This document shows, piece by piece, positions 57,591 through 64,000 of a DNA stretch of 64,000 nucleotides. Source of the stretch: Amaurobius ferox. Taxonomy: Eukaryota; Arthropoda; Arachnida; Araneae; Amaurobiidae. Where the stretch lies: the NCBI GenBank assembly GCA_951213105.1, contig OX578137.1, forward strand, positions 55,509,236 to 55,573,235, in the 5' to 3' direction. A program made the translations under genes and the position numbers. The notes under the pieces were generated by a model. The model did no database searches, was not told where the DNA came from, and worked only from the letters and a program-made list of their open reading frames with translations. The first letter of the stretch is position 1. The number at the start of each line of letters is the position of its first letter.

Positions 57591-58282
57591 TACACCAATG
57601 ATTTATAGAAGTGAACGGGGATTATTTTCAGGCCATTTCGAAAAAAATGTATGATCTATATTTAAAGATCCATCAAATTTTTGTCGAATAAAATGTTCAA
57701 CAAATTTAAGCTGTGTACCAAATTTTAACTCTCTAGGACGTAGGAAAGTGCATTTAAAATGCCATCAATTAAATTTATCATGAAGAGTTATATAAAATTT
57801 TAAAAAAATGAAAAATTGTTATCTACCAAATTTATTTTAAAATATGAAGCCACTCCCATATGCAAACGTTTAAACAAATGGAGAGATATTTATTATATAA
57901 TATCTCTCTCTTTTCTTTCTGGAAGATATCCCAAAGTCAGAATTTAATTAAATTTGTTTTTTTCCCTATATTAAATAATTTTTTTAATTAAAAAACTACT
58001 TAACATATTTTACTGAATTTTTTTTTATATATTCTATGGGATAATGTGAATATTTCCTAAAAATTTCGAAGCAATTCGTGAATTTTAAATTTACTTAAAA
58101 AATATTTGAAAAATTAGGTCCCATAGGGTTCAATGTATTTCATTTTTTCAACCCGGGTTCAATAAAAAACTAATTGGGTGATATTATTTATTTATATTCC
58201 CATAGGTCCTACAGACCGTCTGAACAACATACTAAAATTTCATTTTGATAAACTCATTTTTACGGCAGTTATCGTGCTAACG

Positions 58283-58332
<50 letters not shown>

Positions 58333-58383
58333 ATGAACAAAGTCATAAACACTTTTCAACTTTGTTGTAAAGTGTTAATAACG

Positions 58384-58433
<50 letters not shown>

Positions 58434-58477
58434 ATGAACAAAGTCATAAACACTTTTCAACTTTGTTGTAAAGTGTT

Positions 58478-58511
58478 AAAAACTGCGAATCAGTTTTGAT
58501 TCGCAGTTTTT
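58478..58511. repeat. Perfect 14 bp hairpin at the family B edge
   Basis: AAAAACTGCGAATC, a 6-base loop AGTTTT, then GATTCGCAGTTTTT, directly at the outer end of the duplicated family B terminus. Confidence 0.85.
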
Positions 58512-59066
58512 GGCTGTATGCAGAGCCCACGTGTTTTCCTTTTTTATTGCATTGCCACTAATAAAGGACGTTTGACGTCTAAAATGTGCTCTGGCCTGTT
58601 TGTATTGCATTAAACATCTCAAATGGTGTCAAATTAAGTGACTTTTACACTTAAAGTGTCGTATTTAATATTTATTAACATTAAAAAGTATTGCAAAGAA
58701 AAATCATACGAAGAACATAAGGAGAGGTACATTTATTTCCTTTAATTACATCTTTGATACAAACGCGCGGAGAATAATGAGTGAACTGCAAATAATAATA
58801 TTCAGTTTGGCTCAGTTAATATAGCCATCTTCGTTCACCATTCTTTTCCAAGGACGAAGAATAGAAAATCGAGAAAACTTCCACCGTCTATAAAAGAAAT
58901 GCATTTTATATAAAAATGATGAAAGTAAAAATAGAATTAATCATTACAAATTCATCAAGGTTATTAAAAATCAGGGCAATCAAATACGTTTAACAAACAA
59001 TCGATTTACATAACTATTCAGTAGAAAATTAGTGCCACTCAATTAAGAACGCTGGCCTTGACTTTT
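58512..59066. other. Gene-free stretch between two family B copies
   Basis: AT-rich, no recognisable exon. Confidence 0.5.
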
Positions 59067-59111
59067 TAACACTTTACAACAAAGTTGAAAAGTGTTTATG
59101 ACTTTGTTCAT

Positions 59112-59145
<34 letters not shown>

Positions 59146-60375
59146 CGTTAGCACGATAACTGCCGTAAAAATGACTTAATCAAAATGAAATTTTAGTATG
59201 TTGTTCAGACGGTCTGTAGGACCTATGGGAATATAAATAAATAATATCACACAATTAGTTTTGGATTGAACCCGGGTTGAAAAAATGAAATACATTGAGC
59301 CCTATGGGACCTAATTTTTCTAACATTTTTTAAGCGGATTTAAAATTCACAAATTGCTTCGAAAATTTTAGGTAATAGTCAAATTGTTCCATAAAATATA
59401 TAAAAAAAAATTCAGCTAAATATATTCAGTAGTTTTTTAAATAAAAATTAAAATAATAATTACACATCTTATATGAAACGATCGCGTGACCATGATATGA
59501 AACGATCACATGACCCACTTCAAAATGAGATATGGCATCCATCTTGTTTCAAATTCGTGATTTTTTAAAGTTCTTTTTAATTCATATTGAGTGTTGTATC
59601 CATACTAAAACTACTTTATTTCTGCTTAAATTCTGTGCATCTACATACTAAAACAACACAATGACAATATATTTGAGTTTAAATTCTCATTCAAATTTGA
59701 TTATTTCTGCAATTAAGCCTATTTTTCACCTATGTAAAATGTAAACAGCAAAATATGTAGAATGAGTTGTATTAGAATTACTGTATTTCTTTAACACAAA
59801 ATAATTCAGTCCATGGAGTCTGCTTAGCTGATATGAATGAAATATTAATTGATTTTATAAACAGAAGGACGATATTTTTCGATGAAGTTTTAAGCATAAA
59901 GTTTATGAATTGTAGCTCCATGGTCTTAATTTTTAAATAAAATAAATTATTATAGTATTGTGATGAATGAAATGGAGAAAGTTATGAATGAAATCCTGCT
60001 TTTATAGAGAGATCCAGGCGTGTTATTTTTTCTATGACGTCATTTGAATTAATTTCAGTTGTTTTCGATGAAGTTTTCAAATATAATAAATTATCGTAGT
60101 ATTATGATAGATTTAAAAATATTACCGTGGAATGTATTGCATTTTAGAGATATTTAAACCACGCAATTTATATTTCAATGCCGTCTTTTGAATGAAGTTC
60201 ATTTTTTTCAATGAAGGTTTAAGTTTTCAAATATAATAAATCAATGTAGTATCCTGATAAGTTTTAAAATATTACCGAGGAATGTATTGCATTTTCGACT
60301 TTTTTAAATAAAATTGCATTGAAGTTGGAAAGTGTTTCATAATCAATGCTTTAAGCATGATTGATCTTTCTTGTT
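59067..60375 (+). repeat. Family B copy, near complete
   Basis: Starts AACACTTTACAACAAAGTTGAAAAGTGTTTATG, has (CTGT)n at ~59114-59145 and ends AAGTTGGAAAGTGTTTCATAATCAATGCTTTAAGC. Colinear with 44849-46240 except for the SINE insert there. This is the reference for family B boundaries. Confidence 0.87.
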
Positions 60376-61986
60376 ATATATATTGCACGTTTTTATAATT
60401 CCTTTCTCCAAAAAGTCATCATATACATACAGCTGATTGTGACTGAAGTGCACACACACAGCCCAAACTACATGAGGATAGAAACTTGACACTTTACATA
60501 TACACAAGACTTGACCTATAAGTAATGGGGAAAATTTAAAATCTTTGAAATTTGTTCGTTAAATTTATAAATGACGAAAGTTTTGGTTCTAACATTCTGT
60601 CAGATATAACTCGCGACACACAGAATTAATTTCATACCATCATACGTATTTTATATTATCTTAAAAATATACGACATTTTTATAATATTTTATCATTGAG
60701 TTTATGTATAGTTTTTTATTTCATTATTATAACTATGGTAGCCAAGTTGCGTTTCAAATACCGAAATCGTTTGTTGGGTATATTCTTCAAATTAAACTAT
60801 TGAAAGGTAATGCTACAAGCAATTGACTTTTGGCTTAAAATGCCGAAAAATGTTGAAAATAAATCAACATACAGTCAATAGACATCAAGCATTGTTTTAC
60901 ATACCGTCATGTCCATGTTGATTAAACTATAAAATATACACCATTTTTATGCTTAAATTTAAAAAGACTTTATTTTGTATTCGAAATTTATATGTGCAGG
61001 TGTCACACAATAGTGATTTTACACGAGTTCGTGGAAATGACTAATATAAACTATAGCGTGTATTAAAATATGATTGAGTTCGCTAATACAAAACGCCTTA
61101 TCTTACAAGTGGAAAATGCTAACAGTACAAGAATAATGGTAATATATGTGTCACCTAATACTGCATTTACTAAACTGACTCACTTAATCGTATTTAATAC
61201 TCTCTAAGTTTCATATGACATCTTGGTTAAATTATTTCTAGCAAGAAATTTATAAAAAAAAAACGTTCATATAGCAGAAAGGTGTGTGCTTACTTCATTT
61301 TGACAGAATTGTGAAAAATTGTTATACTCTTTTGCACACTTTTGTCTTATAGTCAAGCGAAGTGACATCTTCAGAGCTGTCAATCCTATTGGACTTTCAC
61401 GTCAGCAATTCCAAAATGCATACTGCATGCTGCATCCATATCAGTTATTATCAGTTACTATCATGTTTTAAGGAAAATACAAATTTTTTGTATCAAATCA
61501 AAAATTTCAACCAGATAAATTCTTTGAAAACCACCCAACCTTCGCCGCTTTTGATACTGAATCCATATCAGTTATCAACTAAGCCAGTTGATTTGGAAGT
61601 TATACGTTTTTATACTGTTGAATCCGTAAAAGTGCATTCAGACACAATAGAAAGCATTTTAGAAGAGAATAATTTTTACCAGTTGAAAACGTTAACCATA
61701 TCTTTAAATTTAACTCAGATATTATAAATCCTAAAGGATCTTACTCTTGTGGCCTGACAGAATATTAAATGTGTTTTTCCTGTCAACTTTGTATAAAAAA
61801 AGAAACATGTCTAACTTGATTGCATTACCCTGCGTTTCTAGGGTTTTAAATAAATTCCATCTACTGGAGAAAAGTACAAATACAGGAAACTCCAACGAAT
61901 TTCCAAATAGCCTATTTTGGATCAAAATAATTCTCTTGCTATGCTTTTTCCATGCTCAGACATGCTAATTATACAACGTGGATATA
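60376..61986. other. Gene-free AT-rich stretch
   Basis: The plus-strand ORF 61362-61727 (121 codons) has no recognised domain, signal peptide or splice support. Overlapping ORFs lie on the other strand. Treated as non-coding. Confidence 0.45.
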
Positions 61987-62080
61987 ATACGCCTCGAAAA
62001 GATTCTTTAATACGCCCTGGATAAGATCATTTGATACGCCCTGCATAGGATCCTGTGATACGCCCTGAATAAAATCAGAA
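61987..62080. repeat. 24 bp minisatellite, four units
   Basis: ATACGCCCTG(G/C)ATA(A/G)GATC-type units start at 61987, 62010, 62034 and 62058. Confidence 0.85.
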
Positions 62081-62289
62081 CTATCCATGAACTATCAATA
62101 CAATCTTCTTATAGGTAATTTTAAAGACTTCGTATTCCGAATTCTATTAAATTTGGAGTGGACGGTGCTGTATTATTCGAAAGAAGATTTTGGTAGTTAT
62201 TTTAAATTTAGATGATAAGTGTAAAATATTCTAATACTAATATTCATTTCTAAATATACGTATTAAAAGATAAATTTCTTACTAGTTAC

Positions 62290-62496
62290 CGATATTGCTT
62301 CCACCGCAAGCGACGAGACATTTTTCTTTTGTTTCAAAATTGTTTTCATTTCCCTTGCAACCGCCATAATTAAATTCTAGGCAATCCGTCCCATTGTAGT
62401 ACCAGCGAATGAAGGAAGCTCTACATGGTCCTGTCTTGGGCCGGAGGGTGCATCTGTCAGGTGGAGGAAATACTGGAGCATCGCCGTCATCACTTT
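62290..62496 (-). CDS. Kunitz domain exon, type B, P1 Arg
   Basis: A 207-base exon, acceptor ATTTATTTTTCAG and donor ATCG|GTAACT, phase 1 at both ends. The acidic linker (ESDDGDAPVFPPPDR) is followed by a Kunitz domain with Cys spacing 8-13-7-12-3, FIRWYYNGTDC (N-G-T sequon) and NYGGCKGNENNF. Arg-Ala follows Cys2, so this domain keeps a trypsin-type reactive site. It is the closest relative of the 41.8 kb exon in length, linker and core, with differences concentrated in the inhibitory loop. It lies 15 kb upstream of the 47 kb start exon and so is probably the B domain of a neighbouring paralogous gene whose signal-peptide and A exons lie beyond 64 kb, or the penultimate part of that gene. Confidence 0.9.
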
Positions 62497-62689
62497 CTGA
62501 AAAATAAATAGAGCATGTTAGACATATATGTGTGTTACTTATATGAATTGAGTTACTTATGTGACGTTATCATGTGACTTAGTGGAAGTGGCTCAGTGCG
62601 CATATTTCTGCCCTAATATATCCATTTTTTTTTTACTTTTATCACACATTTTAAAAATATAATATATTTCATTTTCATTTTATTTTGAA
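62497..62689. other. Intron sequence, nothing recognised
   Basis: AT-rich, containing the polypyrimidine tract of the Kunitz exon at 62290-62496. Confidence 0.5.
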
Positions 62690-63116
62690 AACCAGCAAAG
62701 TCCGCCGCACACTTCTTATGCTGCACCCGTCCAAGTACACCACGACCATGCATGGAAAACAAGAACCGACGGACATGAACTCCCATCAACCCTCCCAACC
62801 GCACCTAAAGCCCGCCACACACCGGGAGTATTGTTACCAGACATCGGGATTTATCAAAGGACGAGCTTTAAGTTTCCCAGTATGTGGTGGTGAACGCAGG
62901 GAAACATTTTCCGTCGTTTTGCTTGATATTTGGACGGTCTGCGGGGGGCCTTGCGGTTGAAGGGTTGTATGTTTAAGGACAGTTTGGCACAGACTTATTT
63001 TCCTTTGGCGTGTTTTCTTCTTTCAGAATCCTTTGGCGTCTTTTTTCGTCGGAGTTAAAAAAATACTCATTTAGCTAAAATATTTTTGCTTCGGTAAACA
63101 GCTGCGAAAATATGTA
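62690..63116. other. GC-richer island with an unassigned ORF
   Basis: Bases 62690-62960 are clearly GC-richer than their surroundings and hold a plus-strand frame 62685-62960 (91 codons, His/Thr/Arg-rich) with no recognised domain. It may be a fragment of a mobile element. The following ~150 bp has TTCCTTTGGCGT repeated twice. Confidence 0.4.
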
Positions 63117-64000
63117 AAGTTCTTAAGTAATTCTAGTACAGTGAAACTTTGCACACTTGTGGTATCGTGGACATAACCGAATTGAACAAACCCCCCCCCC
63201 CCAATTTTCGAATTAAATTAAAAAAATATATTACTTATAATTTTATGAGCTATTGATTAAGATGAAAAATAAATTGAAAAGGAATGCATATCATTTCAAT
63301 CCGACCTTATTTAATTTCTTAAGTAATTCTAGTACAGTGAAACTTTGCACACTTGTGGTATCGTGGACATAACCGAATTGAACAACCCCCCCCCCCCAAT
63401 TTTCGAATTAAATTAAAAAAAAATATTACTTATAATTTTATGAGCTATTGATTAAGATGAAAAATAAATTGAAAAGGAATGCATATCATTTCAATCCGAC
63501 CTTATTTAATTTCTTAAGTAATTCTAGTACAGTGAAACTTTGCACACTTGTGGTATCGTGGACATAACCGAATTGAACAAACCCCCCCCCCCCCAATTTT
63601 CGAATTAAATTAAAAAAATATATTACTTATAATTTTATGAGCTATTGATTAAGATGAAAAATAAATTGAAAAGGAATGCATATCATTTCAATCCGACCTT
63701 ATTTAATTTCTTAAGTAATTCTAGTACAGTGAAACTTTGCACACTTGTGGTATCGTGGACATAACCGAATTGAACAACCCCCCCCCCCCAATTTTCGAAT
63801 TAAATTAAAAAAAAATATTACTTATAATTTTATGAGCTATTGATTAAGATGAAAAATAAATTGAAAAGGAATGCATATCATTTCAATCCGACCTTATTTA
63901 ATTTCTTAAGTAATTCTAGTACAGTGAAACTTTGCACACTTGTGGTATCGTGGACCTAACCGAATTGAACAACCCCCCCCCCCCAATTTTCGAATTAAAT
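63117..64000. repeat. 196 bp tandem array with poly-C, alternating units
   Basis: TCTTAAGTAATTCTAGTACA starts units at 63121, 63317, 63512, 63709 and 63904 (period 195-197) and the array runs off the window. Units 1 and 3 have AACAAACCC and AAATATATTACT. Units 2 and 4 have AACAACCC and AAAAATATTACT. This gives an A-B-A-B pattern. Identity is otherwise nearly complete. Confidence 0.95.

Larger units (their letters stand above)
56316..58479 (-). repeat. Family B copy, interrupted and with duplicated 5' end
   Basis: The 3' end is at the left (AATCATGCATAAGCATTGATTATGAAACACTTTCC) and the 5' end at the right. The body matches the other copies at 56316-56725 and 57975-58479. Between them about 1.25 kb is foreign, including a family A relative, and ~165 bp of the family B body is missing. 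The (GACA)n-plus-hairpin end occurs twice, 58278-58376 and 58381-58479. Confidence 0.8.

Noticed and set aside
61362..61727. 121-codon plus-strand ORF
   Set aside because: No recognised domain and no splice support in very AT-rich DNA; too weak to call a gene.

Overview
The window is AT-rich, intron-scale animal DNA and almost certainly comes from an arthropod. The small-exon Kunitz genes, tRNA-derived SINEs, hAT and pogo-like transposons and non-LTR fragments suit an arachnid such as a spider. That placement is inference, because no taxon-specific gene is present. There are no operons, bacterial genes, CRISPR arrays or intact tRNA or rRNA genes.

The only host coding sequence I can support is a minus-strand series of Kunitz/BPTI exons at 62290-62496, 46735-46923, 41720-41926, 9039-9257 and 5331-5558, plus a signal-peptide exon at 46984-47068. 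Every domain exon is a multiple of three long and bounded by phase-1 introns. The domains fall into two kinds. Type A (46.8 and 9.1 kb) has 15 residues between Cys2 and Cys3 and an NAT sequon. Type B (62.4, 41.8 and 5.4 kb) has 13 residues there and an acidic linker starting with Ser-Asp. The order A-B, A-B with a further B upstream suggests tandemly duplicated secreted two-domain inhibitor genes, or one long multi-domain gene. P1 residues differ between domains (Arg, Arg, Thr, Glu, Asp), so only two look like ordinary trypsin-type inhibitors.

The rest is repeats. From left to right: a fold-back element (0.98-1.69 kb); a pogo/Tigger-like transposon with a decayed spliced transposase (5.72-8.38 kb); a SINE cluster (9.6-10.7 kb); a Ty3/gypsy-like retrotransposon with intact gag and pol (15.2-20.2 kb); a hAT element carrying a LINE fragment (21.1-23.2 kb); a GTCAC-rich putative MITE (23.9-24.25 kb); copies of a GT-microsatellite-bearing family A (25.4, 31.9-33.6, 36.8 and 38.1 kb); a 290-296 bp satellite split by family A; LINE fragments (40.5 and 49.8 kb); copies of a CTGT-bearing family B (44.8, 56.3 and 59.1 kb); a piggyBac-like MITE (51.3 kb); three SINE pieces at one target (52.7 kb); and a 196 bp tandem array running off the right edge.

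The most striking signals are a complete -1 frameshift cassette between gag and pol (a TTTAAAC heptamer, a 6-7 nt spacer and an 11-pair stem), the shared terminal architecture of families A and B, which resembles Helentron-derived (HINE/DINE-like) elements, and the divergent reactive sites and extra cysteines of the Kunitz exons.
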